A DNA stretch of 48,937 nucleotides. It comes from a virus. The position numbers and the translations under genes are program-made. The stretch lies in the IMG/VR virus record IMGVR_UViG_3300027712_001670, positions 1 through 48,937 of that record, one strand, 5' to 3'. Positions 37,901 through 42,207 of this stretch are shown piece by piece; the first letter of the stretch is position 1, and every line of letters starts with the position of its first letter. A model generated the notes under the pieces. The model saw only the letters and a program-made list of their open reading frames with translations. It did not search any database and had not been told where the DNA came from.

Positions 37901-38190
37901 TGGAAAGCCCGCATATAGTTGTTCCTGTATTATCAGGTACAGCTAACTATAATTGCGATGCTTGGACTACATGGAGAACCGCTTTTAGAGAATGCATTAA
38001 ACTTAGATACGATAATACGGAAGAAAGTAAAAATAGATTAAAAATATGGTTAACTAAAGCCATTGGAGATTTTGCAGACTTTAGTATTAAGGGAGCCAAT
38101 GACGCTATAGAATATTTTGATAGCGTAGACGGGGAATATTCTAAACTCAAATTGAGTTATGAATGGGATTGGTTACGGAATAGATTTTAG
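28978..38190 (+). CDS. Giant repeat protein with glycosyltransferase-like C-terminal domain
   Basis: A 3070-residue protein, the largest gene here. Residues 1-~110 are an N-terminal divergent unit (FWIINEFCDYRNFDWDFDF). About 115-2370 hold ~33 tandem units of 60-90 residues built on W-x-I-P-x-x-I-D-x3-F-D-F-S-W-x-P-x4-P-P-Y-I-Y-x-F-G-T-Q-W, then GGPRY, GATE and KYVD. A short Glu/Val coiled segment (~2380-2400) follows. Then come about three diverged, longer modules (~2400-2830) in which the F-D-F core sits inside what looks like a larger GT-A-like unit. The C-terminal domain (~2854-3070) is homologous to the 4468 protein. No signal peptide or membrane segment. It could be a scaffold, a carbohydrate-binding array or a structural fibre; function unknown. 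The frame is open throughout, so it is intact. Confidence 0.8.
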   Translation: MKDVFYYGQKPNVHPKEKFASSLADARSKSTTEHFWIINEFCDYRNFDWDFDFEFLPDEDVWASKHNNIWPSQHQKDSGTWLCSLEPSNILIYRADVNPLIRKNIKNDNWVILYQIDEIKFDFSWHPDPTDPSYTYVWGNQWHSGKIMPTVKYSVPGSSEVKYIENNIAILAQLLENFDILEEVENFDFSWHPNPTSPPYIYVWGNQWNKPEDKISVQFVVEGATEYKYMDQRATRKPCMDNWVIPKNVDIDGFDFSWEPSPADPPYIYEFGTQWQKTGGPRYIVEGATETKYIDFQKAKALPNKDKWTIPDNIDINDFDFSWHPDSTSPPYIYHFGTQWALTGGPVYACEGATEIKYVDDMEAKALPNKTNWEYDSNVIDESMFDFSWHPYVEDQPYIYQFGTQWQKTGGPRYITPGTHKNSPVKYVDTRIIRATRLPSNNYWRVINNYKIADFDYSWHPDETDEPYIYVFGNNYYPAEIMPTIEYVPDNIPRLASGDPIGQIKYVNDVVAKLGQNKTNWIIPEDVDEGSFDFSWVPNPKDPPYIYEFGTQWHDRGGPKYVLPNKGLILASGQLIGEYKYVSDLVATLKLNKTNWIIPEDMDITSFDFSWVPHPDDPPYIYEFGTQWHDRGGPKYVLPNLGLVGTSGQLIGEYKYVSDLVATLKPNKTNWIIPEDINEGSFDFSWVPHPDDPPYLYEFGTQWQKTGGPKYVIEGATEYKYVDIQKVRKLYNKNNFVILDNNIIDEFDYSWHPDSTDEPYIYVFGNNQYPAEIMPTIQYVVPEATKIKYVNDIVAKLGQNKTNWIIPEDVDTASFDFGWVPNPKDPPYIYEFGTQWQKTGGPRYIIEGATETKYIDFQKAKALVSQTHWTVPSNIDVTDFDFSWHPDGTSPPYIYHFATQWALSGGPIYTVEGATEIKYVDDMAAKALPNKTNWEYDSNVIDESMFDFSWHPYAQDEPYIYQFGTQWQKTGGPRYITPGTHKNSPVKYVDTRILKAKRLPNKKKFAIVNNYKIADFDYSWHPDITDEPYIYVFGNNQYPAEIMPTIEYVPDNIPRLESGVPIGQIKYVNDVIAILGEDKTFWEVPNSIDVTGFDFSWVPNPKDPPYIYEFGTQWQKTGGPRYIIEGATETKYVDIQKVIALPNDKWTVPSNIDVTDFDFSWHPDSSSPPYIYHFATQWALSGGPIYTVEGATEIKYVDDMAAKALPNKMNWEYDPNVIDESMFDFSWHPYAQDEPYIYQFGTQWQKTGGPRYITPGTHKNSPVKYVDTRIIRATRLPSNKYWRVINNYVVKDFDYSWHPDETEELYIYVFGNNQYPAEIMPTIEYVVPEATKIKYVNEVVAKLGPDRTNWVIIQPINEDKFDFSWKPNPKDPPYIYIWGNSYIDGKIKSTVEYRVPSATEYKYMDELVEVTPERDRWIIPEYIDISKFDFTWRPDPLEAPLKWQFGTQWQKTGGPCYIMPDSIETKYVDIQKVIALPNKDKWTIPSNIDVTDFDFSWHPDDTSPPYIYHFATQWALSGGPIYTVEGATEIKYIDDMTAKALPNKTNWIIPEDIDENSFDFSWHPNSNEKPYIYQFGTQWQKTGGPRYIVEGATETKYVDIQKAKALPNKDKWTIPDNIDVTDFDFSWHPDGTSPPYIYHFATQWALSGGPIYTVESATEIKYVDDMAAKALPNKTNWEIPEFIDIDSFDFSWHPYVEDQPYIYQFGTQWQKTGGPRYITPGTHKNSPVKYVDTRILKAKRLPAIEHNFIILNNNIIDEFDYSWHPDITDEPYIYVFGNNQYSAEIMPTIQYAPDNVPRLASGAPIGQIKYVNDVVAKLGQNKTNWVIPEDIDESSFDFSWVPNPKDPPYTYEFGTQWQKTGGPRYIVEGATETKYVDIQKVIALPNKDKWTVPDNIDVTDFDFSWHPDSTSPPYIYHFATQWALSGGPIYTVEGATEIKYLEEPNAVALPNKTNWEIPEFIDIDSFDFSWHPYAQDEPYIYQFGTQHQKTGGPRYITPGTHKNSPVKYVDTRILKAKSLPNKKGFSSINNNIIDEFDYSWHPDITDEPYIYVFGNNQYSAEIMPTIEYVPDNIPRLESGAPIGQIKYVNDVVAKLGQNKTFWVIPEDVDTTSFDFSWVPHPDDPPYIYEFGTQWHDRGGPKYVPPNKGLVLASGKLIGEYKYVSDLVAKLKPNKTNWVIPEDVDTTSFDFSWVPHPDDPPYIYEFGTQWQETGGPKYVPPNKGLFGESGQLIGEYKYVSELIATLKPNKTNWIIPKDIDESSFDFSWHPNSNEKSYIYQFGTQWQKTGGPQYISKDIPRLPSGVPIGGQIKYVDIIKAKKISNKTYWTNPNNADISTFDFSWHPDESSPPYIYQFGTLLDREDGPRYMTPNTNGVISYLERVEKEVEEVEEVVEEFVKYDFPKYYISTTLDDLVKDHPNEMFWALNPNLDYSDFDFNWRPNIDRSQYESEYVHVFGSSASEKTQTYLVNSAMWEKGFRELNWVIDKKLDDETLFKMFKKSDMFFVDRNNSESQVRFEQLKLKFPNIQKTRYLNSWVDTINRCINRASSNLCWILNSELDYTNFDFDYYPNPWQMKMVHVFGTQWSHWGTTFMVNRESFAEDTKWIKIIEHLNNLNFVKDRTAVADTNLYDIYVVDHGNKETELVVNQLTKKSSGKSVNIIKYTENYLLTFRNLLRQLPEKKDHYVWLCSSICDYSNFDFSYICDPFAREQLHVFPSDKQNLGDTFLVNINKFRELINNMTLLNEYNKINYNQHQRVKRLEPPTIITNHDSHVLSVMEDFNFPYAVFLSEDNKDLKVTDEEPISLWSSDTKNIVITSTGGTRIVVPKEVKNYVDTQLYDYPYIKKANTLASSNKLDIIFLSNGEPNADENYENLLKLTRGLPNKITRIEGINGRVAAYHKTAEVSTTSWYFVVWGKLFVNPKFDWSWQPDRLQIPKNYIFHAKNPLNGLIYGHQAVVAYNKKLVLSTKGNQLDFTMESPHIVVPVLSGTANYNCDAWTTWRTAFRECIKLRYDNTEESKNRLKIWLTKAIGDFADFSIKGANDAIEYFDSVDGEYSKLKLSYEWDWLRNRF
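29320..36090 (+). repeat. Tandem coding repeats within the giant gene, with a four-unit super-repeat
   Basis: About 33 recognisable units (counted by the F-D-[FY]-[SGT]-W core) fall into classes by the residues after P-Y-I-Y: E-FGTQ, H-FATQ, Q-FGTQ and V-FGNN. They recur in the order E-H-Q-V at least four times, with local E-E-E and Q-H-Q-H variants. DNA copies are nearly identical in places: 30164-30273 and 31847-31956 match over 110 bases with no difference that I can see, 1683 bases (561 codons) apart. This indicates recent expansion by unequal recombination that kept the frame. Confidence 0.9.
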
Positions 38191-38201
38191 GAGATTTATA
38201 T

Positions 38202-39221
38202 ATGAACTATATAGGTTGGAATAGATGGGATGGTGATGAAAAATTTTATAAATTTGTGCATACCGTTAAGTCCGGCACATATGAAAAGATAATTATATTT
38301 GGTCAAAACGAATGGGAGTGGCATAATATGCCACAGCCTCAGTTTGCTGAATTTATAGATTACTGTAATGAAATAAATAATCCATTAAACATAATTACCG
38401 CATCAGATCATTTACATTATCCTGTTATTAAACCAGTAATAATGCATTGGTGGAATACTTATTGGTTGATGAAAACTTATAACGCATTAAGAGCGAATGC
38501 TCACGGTAGAAAAGTATCCATTGATTTAGATAAATCGGTAGATTACCAACATTATTATATATCTATGAATAATAGACCTCATAATCATAGATTATACTTG
38601 ATAGACTTACTATCTAAGAACGAACTATTAGAACACGGCGCAGTGTCACTACACATGAATTCTAATAATTACCGATGGAAATATTTTGAATATAAAAGAA
38701 TGGTTCTAGAACCAGAATTTGTAGATGATAGAAATCAATATAGAGTGCCTTCTCAATACTATAGTTCGTTTGCACAATTAATTAGTGAAAGTTCTGGCAC
38801 TGTTATTATGATGTCCGAAAAAACATCTATACCAATATTAATAGGTAAGCCTTTTTTAGTAGCATCTCACCAACATTTTCATCAATTTTTGAAAAGGTTG
38901 GGGTTTGAACTATATGATGAGATATTTGACTATGCGTTTGATAATGAACCTGACGATGGGTTGAGATATGATATGTTATTGCAAAACTTTAAAAAATTAT
39001 CACAAATTCCAAAGGTAGAATTATTTGAATTACAACAAATGATTAAGAATAAGATAGAACACAATAAACAAAGGGCTCACAGTATCATTATGGATATGAA
39101 TACTTATCCAAATATAGCCAAAGATGTCATTAATTGGTATAAAAAAACGGGTAAAATAATAGACAAACATTTGATAAATGATTGGGAAACATTACAACAG
39201 TTAAGGTCTATTGAAATTTGA
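38202..39221 (+). CDS. EK-domain protein, divergent member
   Basis: A 339-residue protein. The first part has an unrecognised region with YEKIIIFGQNEWEWHN. The middle has YYISMNNRPHNHRLYLI, matching the F-N-R-x-x-x-H-R block of the other EK-domain proteins. The C-terminal third reads QLISESSG, SEKTSIPILIGKPFLVAS (Ser205-Glu206-Lys207), LKRLGFELYD and YAFD, the same order but with more substitutions. A good ribosome site (TAGGAG) stands upstream, 11 bases after the giant gene's stop, so it probably shares that transcript. Likely transferase-like; substrate unknown. It ends the accessory island. Confidence 0.58.
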   Translation: MNYIGWNRWDGDEKFYKFVHTVKSGTYEKIIIFGQNEWEWHNMPQPQFAEFIDYCNEINNPLNIITASDHLHYPVIKPVIMHWWNTYWLMKTYNALRANAHGRKVSIDLDKSVDYQHYYISMNNRPHNHRLYLIDLLSKNELLEHGAVSLHMNSNNYRWKYFEYKRMVLEPEFVDDRNQYRVPSQYYSSFAQLISESSGTVIMMSEKTSIPILIGKPFLVASHQHFHQFLKRLGFELYDEIFDYAFDNEPDDGLRYDMLLQNFKKLSQIPKVELFELQQMIKNKIEHNKQRAHSIIMDMNTYPNIAKDVINWYKKTGKIIDKHLINDWETLQQLRSIEI

Positions 39222-39246
39222 CTAAATATATAGAAGGTGCTATACT
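39218..39246 (+). promoter_or_regulatory. Sigma-70-type promoter
   Basis: TTGACT (39218-39223), a 17-base spacer and TATACT (39241-39246) lie 30 bases before the lipoprotein start. The -35 box overlaps the stop codon of the upstream gene. The match to the host housekeeping promoter consensus is 5 of 6 in both boxes. It would open a separately regulated, probably early, block. Confidence 0.7.
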
Positions 39247-39276
39247 GTATTCATCGGTAACACAACGGAGTTCATC

Positions 39277-39549
39277 ATGAAACGAGTTTTTGGTCTTGTA
39301 GTAGCGTTAGGTATTAGTGCTAGTACTGTTGGTTGTGCTAGTCACCAAGTTGCTCCGGCTTTAGCAGGAGCGGTGGTTGGGGTTGCACTGGCAGATGCAG
39401 CATATCGTCGCCCGGTTGTAGTGCAACAGCCGGTTGTAGTACAACCATCCGTTGTTATCCCGCAACGTGCATATCCTACGACTTATGCCCGTAGACCAAT
39501 TTATGTTTGTGACTACTATAGTATCCCTAATCGTTGTTCATGGCAATAA
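39277..39549 (+). CDS. Small putative lipoprotein
   Basis: A 90-residue protein with a signal peptide (MKRVFGLVVALGIS) ending in a lipobox (STVGC, Cys at residue 19), so it should be lipidated and anchored in a membrane. After that come an Ala/Gly/Val segment (ALAGAVVGVALADAAY) with a glycine-zipper look, and a Val-Gln-Pro repeat (VVVQQPVVVQPSVV). Lipoproteins of this kind are common in proteobacterial hosts and rarer in phages. An envelope role such as superinfection exclusion is possible. GGAG lies 8 bases upstream of the ATG. Confidence 0.7.
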   Translation: MKRVFGLVVALGISASTVGCASHQVAPALAGAVVGVALADAAYRRPVVVQQPVVVQPSVVIPQRAYPTTYARRPIYVCDYYSIPNRCSWQ

Positions 39550-39563
39550 TAGGAGATCGTAAA

Positions 39564-39884
39564 ATGAAAACAAAAATTCTAGCTGCCGTGCTAGCCATGG
39601 CTCCGCTAAGTAGCATGGCCCAACATCATCATGGTATGAGACATTTTGACCATCATCAATACTATAGAGGTGGATTGGGATGGGTAGCACCTGCTGTAAT
39701 CGGTGGTGCTGTAGTATATGGACTAACCCGCCCTGCACCAGTAATCGTTCAACAACCGCCAATTTATATTCAACAACCTACTATAGTAGACTCATCACAG
39801 GTTGTAATCATTGATGGGGTATCTTATATTAAACAGGCTATGGTTATTAATGGAATAACACAAGAGGTAATGATTCGTCAATAA
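39564..39884 (+). CDS. Small secreted protein with signal peptide
   Basis: The start is set at the ATG at 39564, which has AGGAG 8 bases upstream and gives a clean signal peptide (MKTKILAAVLAMAPLSSMA). An upstream ATG at 39534 would add 10 residues before it, so it is not preferred. The mature part is His-rich (QHHHGMRHFDHHQ), then has a Gly/Ala segment (WVAPAVIGGAVVYG) like that of the preceding lipoprotein, a Pro-Gln-rich stretch and a beta-like end with VVIIDGVSYIKQAMV. It is probably periplasmic. The shared GAVV-x-x-P-x-V-V-Q-Q-P pattern suggests the two are distant duplicates. Confidence 0.68.
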   Translation: MKTKILAAVLAMAPLSSMAQHHHGMRHFDHHQYYRGGLGWVAPAVIGGAVVYGLTRPAPVIVQQPPIYIQQPTIVDSSQVVIIDGVSYIKQAMVINGITQEVMIRQ

Positions 39885-39888
39885 TATT

Positions 39889-40038
39889 ATGTATAAATTT
39901 CAATTATGGGTTAAGATTAACGACTTTCAAACTGCTCATACTATAGTATGGGCCAGCAATGGTTGGGAAGCCAAACTGTTAGGTGAGGCTCAGTATGGCG
40001 TAGGCAATGTTCTTAACTATACACAGGTTGACGACTAA
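39889..40038 (+). CDS. Small hypothetical protein
   Basis: A 49-residue ORF beginning MYKFQLWVKINDFQTAHTIVWA and containing GWEAKLLGEAQYG. The codon use is ordinary and the peptide looks foldable (beta-beta-alpha-beta). It starts 4 bases after the previous stop and has no strong ribosome site, so translation may be coupled by reinitiation. Its end overlaps the possible -35 box of the tmRNA gene. No family recognised. Confidence 0.5.
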   Translation: MYKFQLWVKINDFQTAHTIVWASNGWEAKLLGEAQYGVGNVLNYTQVDD

Positions 40039-40057
40039 ATAAAAGTATTGTTGTAAA
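40028..40057 (+). promoter_or_regulatory. Possible promoter of the tmRNA gene
   Basis: TTGACG (40028-40033) is followed after 18 bases by TGTAAA (40052-40057), a fair -35 and a weak -10. The position just upstream of the first tmRNA segment is right. Read-through from the 39218 promoter is an alternative. Confidence 0.35.
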
Positions 40058-40061
40058 AACC

Positions 40062-40360
40062 GTAAGGAAAGAAGCAAGTCAAAAGACGGACAAGACGGGG
40101 GTGCGAATCCCCCCACCTCCACCAAAAGCATACTGTAGTGACGCTGGGGAAGAGTAATAGTCAGCGGTTAATAAATCTTCCAAGTGTGCTTTTGATGGGG
40201 GTGACTAGAATCGATTGACGGATGAGTAGATGAGCAGACAACACGATAGGCGATGGACGTAATCCAAGCAAAAACGATAATCGCAAATGATGATTATTTT
40301 GGAGAAGTACGCTTAGCCGCGTGATCTCCATGAGGTAGGAAAGACCTTATCACCAAACCA
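40062..40360 (+). ncRNA. ssrA: Circularly permuted tmRNA (ssrA) encoding tag ANDDYFGEVRLAA
   Basis: The two halves of a tmRNA are present in swapped order. First comes the acceptor part: T stem GGGGG (40097-40101), loop TGCGAAT, CCCCC (40109-40113), then CACCTCC, A, and encoded CCA ending at 40124. After ~72 bases the 5' part begins at 40197 with GGGGGTG, which pairs over 7 bp (one G-U) with CACCTCC at 40114-40120, followed by the D-loop-like GATTGACGG. The resume codon GCA is at 40283 in a context like that of E. coli (ATAATCGCAAATGATGA), and the tag frame runs 40283-40324: Ala-Asn-Asp-Asp-Tyr-Phe-Gly-Glu-Val-Arg-Leu-Ala-Ala, TGA. GGAGA/TCTCC pairs around the tag end. TTGAC/GTCAA can form part of helix 2. 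tmRNA rescues stalled ribosomes with SmpB and marks products for proteolysis. Ends of the mature pieces are approximate. Confidence 0.92.
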
Positions 40361-40365
40361 ACCTG

Positions 40366-40396
40366 TAATAGGCCCTTCGGGGCCTATTATTTTGTT
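40366..40396 (+). terminator. Rho-independent terminator after tmRNA
   Basis: A 10-bp stem (TAATAGGCCC / GGGCCTATTA) closes on a stable TTCG tetraloop (40376-40379) and is followed by a T-rich tail. It ends transcription of the tmRNA just before the next promoter. Confidence 0.9.
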
Positions 40397-40420
40397 GTTT
40401 TCCCGCAACAGACCCGAAAT

Positions 40421-40449
40421 TTGACATTAAATTAGCATAAGTGTATACT
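40421..40449 (+). promoter_or_regulatory. Strong sigma-70-type promoter
   Basis: TTGACA (perfect -35, 40421-40426), 17 bases, TATACT (40444-40449). The ATG at 40480 with AAGGAG upstream is the matching start. The in-frame GTG at 40441 lies inside this promoter and cannot be the start. Confidence 0.85.
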
Positions 40450-40479
40450 GTATCTATAGTGAGAAACAAGGAGCAGGCG

Positions 40480-40851
40480 ATGAGCGAAGTTACTTACAAG
40501 CGTTGGGAAGAGTACACTCCATTGGAGCAAACCGCTAGTATTTGGTGGGACATGTATAAAGATGCCTATAACTTCCGCCCACGAGGTGTGGATACCTCTG
40601 ACTGGACGCTAGAGACCTTCCGTAAGGAGATCGACTATCTCCAAGAAGTGATCGAGCGCAACGAGGCCCTGCGTGTCATTGAGGAGGACGTGGCTATCCA
40701 GCGCTTCGAAGAGCGTATCCAGCAGATCCTTGCAGTGGGTGCAAAGGATCGTGCAATGGCACTGCGTTGGATTCACGAGGCTGAGGATACGGACGGTGAT
40801 GATGAGTACCTCTGCTTTCGAGTTGGCATCCCTTATGGATATTTCAAATGA
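40480..40851 (+). CDS. Small acidic hypothetical protein, probably early-expressed
   Basis: A 123-residue protein starting MSEVTYKRWEEYTPLEQ at the ATG with AAGGAG 8 bases upstream. It is acidic and mostly helical (ETFRKEIDYLQEVIERNEALRVIEEDVAIQRFEERIQQIL), with Trp-rich ends. No domain recognised. Its codons are visibly richer in G and C than those of the island genes (for example CGC, GAG, ATC and CTG runs), closer to the two genes that follow. Placed directly under a strong host-type promoter it may be an early host-interaction protein. Confidence 0.75.
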   Translation: MSEVTYKRWEEYTPLEQTASIWWDMYKDAYNFRPRGVDTSDWTLETFRKEIDYLQEVIERNEALRVIEEDVAIQRFEERIQQILAVGAKDRAMALRWIHEAEDTDGDDEYLCFRVGIPYGYFK

Positions 40852-40961
40852 TGTATATTTTAACTACCCCAACTGGTAAGGTCATGCAATTCTATTTACA
40901 GGGTATGGCTGAAGTATATCAAGCAATTTATCAAGGCACAATCACTAAAACCTCTGCTTGA
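40848..40961 (+). CDS. Small hypothetical ORF
   Basis: A 37-residue ORF (MMYILTTPTGKVMQFYLQ...) whose first ATG overlaps the previous stop in an ATGA junction. The sequence looks foldable, with a Tyr/Gln-rich helix, but is too short for a family call. Its stop overlaps the -35 box of the promoter at 40958. Coupled translation with the upstream gene is likely. Confidence 0.45.
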   Translation: MMYILTTPTGKVMQFYLQGMAEVYQAIYQGTITKTSA

Positions 40962-40986
40962 CAATAATTCAAGCAGTTGCTATAAT
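40958..40986 (+). promoter_or_regulatory. Perfect-consensus sigma-70 promoter
   Basis: TTGACA (40958-40963), a 17-base spacer and TATAAT (40981-40986): both boxes and the spacing equal the bacterial consensus. It stands 34 bases before the ATPase gene. Confidence 0.92.
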
Positions 40987-41020
40987 CTTTTTATCGTAAT
41001 TTTTTCAACAGGAGTAATAA

Positions 41021-42121
41021 ATGGCTCAAGTATCTGACAATCTTACTGTTACTAGCGTTCAGGCCCGTAAAGCAATTCTCAAGGCTTTCAAGGTCAAGCG
41101 TCCCGTATTTCTTTGGGGCCCTCCCGGAATCGGTAAGTCTGAGGTTGTTTCCGAAATCACCGAAGAGCTTGGTGGTTTTATGATTGATTTGCGTATGGCG
41201 CAAATGGAACCCACTGACATTCGTGGTATTCCTTTCTTCAACAAAGAGATAGGAAAAATGGACTGGGCTCCCCCAGTTGATCTTCCTGATGAGGAATTCG
41301 CTAGTCAGTATCCCGTTGTCTGTTTGTTCTTGGACGAGATGAACTCGGCAGCCCCCGCTGTACAGGCTGCAGGATATCAGTTGATTCTCAATCGCCGTGT
41401 TGGTAAGTATAAGCTTCCTGACAATGTGGTGATTGTCGCGGCAGGTAACCGTGAGTCCGATAAGGGTGTTACTTATCGCATGCCGATGCCCCTTGCTAAT
41501 CGGTTCTTGCATATTGAAATGCGCCCCGATTTTACTTCGTGGCAGAACTGGGCAGTTAACAAAGGCATTCACAAGGATGTGGTTGGTTATCTGTCGTTTG
41601 CTAAACAGGATCTCTATGACTTTGACGCAAAGTCATCTAGCCGCGCATTTGCTACTCCCCGTAGCTGGTGCTTTGTGTCTGACCTGTTGAATGATGAAGA
41701 GGACACTGACTCTGATACACTGTTCAACTTGGTTGCAGGTTCGGTTGGTGAGGGTCTTGCTGTCAAATTTATGGCACACCGTAAGGTTGCAGGTCAAATG
41801 CCCGAACCTAGCGATATTCTCGCAGGTAAGGTTAAGGAACTGCGTGTCAAGGAAGTATCAGCGATGTATTCTTTGACGATTTCAATGTGCTATGAATTGA
41901 AAGACGCACTGGATAACAAAAAAGTTAGCAACAAACAGTTTCATGAAATGGCTGATAATTTCTTCAGTTACATCATGGCAAATTTTGAAACTGAATTGGT
42001 CGTAATGGGCGCTAAGATTGCACTTAAGACTTACCGTCTTCCGATCGAACCCAGTCAATTGAAAAACTTTGATGACTTCCACAAAAAATACGGGAAGTAC
42101 ATCGTAGAAGCAGGTAACTAA
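41021..42121 (+). CDS. MoxR-like AAA+ ATPase
   Basis: A 366-residue AAA+ protein. Walker A GPPGIGKS is at residues 33-40, Walker B FLDEMN at 103-108, and sensor 1 in VIVAAGN near 143. PMPLANRFLHIEM carries the arginine-finger/sensor region as in MoxR-type ATPases. Such ATPases work with VWA-domain partners in assembling or activating protein complexes; a VWA/metallopeptidase-like gene follows directly (42208). It has its own perfect-consensus promoter, an AGGAG ribosome site and a terminator, so it is a single-gene unit. GC-richer codon use than the island. Confidence 0.9.
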   Translation: MAQVSDNLTVTSVQARKAILKAFKVKRPVFLWGPPGIGKSEVVSEITEELGGFMIDLRMAQMEPTDIRGIPFFNKEIGKMDWAPPVDLPDEEFASQYPVVCLFLDEMNSAAPAVQAAGYQLILNRRVGKYKLPDNVVIVAAGNRESDKGVTYRMPMPLANRFLHIEMRPDFTSWQNWAVNKGIHKDVVGYLSFAKQDLYDFDAKSSSRAFATPRSWCFVSDLLNDEEDTDSDTLFNLVAGSVGEGLAVKFMAHRKVAGQMPEPSDILAGKVKELRVKEVSAMYSLTISMCYELKDALDNKKVSNKQFHEMADNFFSYIMANFETELVVMGAKIALKTYRLPIEPSQLKNFDDFHKKYGKYIVEAGN

Positions 42122-42123
42122 TC

Positions 42124-42148
42124 AAAGGGGAGTTTCTCCCCTTTTTTT
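42124..42148 (+). terminator. Rho-independent terminator
   Basis: AAAGGGGAG (42124-42132), a TTT loop and CTCCCCTTT (42136-42144) form a 9-bp stem followed by four more T residues. It begins 3 bases after the ATPase stop codon. Confidence 0.9.
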
Positions 42149-42150
42149 AC

Positions 42151-42179
42151 TTGCAATTAAATACGGTATATGTTACAAT
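42151..42179 (+). promoter_or_regulatory. Sigma-70-type promoter
   Basis: TTGCAA (42151-42156), 17 bases and TACAAT (42174-42179), just after the terminator and 29 bases before the VWA-type gene, which has AAAGGAG upstream. Confidence 0.75.
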
Positions 42180-42207
42180 ATAGCATATATAAGATAAAGG
42201 AGTAGGT

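Noticed and set aside
40097-40124. Ordinary tRNA 3' end (T arm plus CCA)
   Set aside because: No anticodon arm precedes it, and its acceptor strand pairs with a downstream GGGGGTG and not an upstream one. It is half of a permuted tmRNA.
40441-40479. GTG start at 40441 giving 13 extra residues for the 40480 gene
   Set aside because: This codon lies inside a strong -35/-10 promoter (40421-40449), and the ATG at 40480 has a proper AAGGAG upstream.
40991-41572. Minus-strand ORF of 193 codons opposite the MoxR-like gene
   Set aside because: It lies antisense to a gene with clear AAA+ motifs, has no recognisable domain and no ribosome site, and is a composition shadow.
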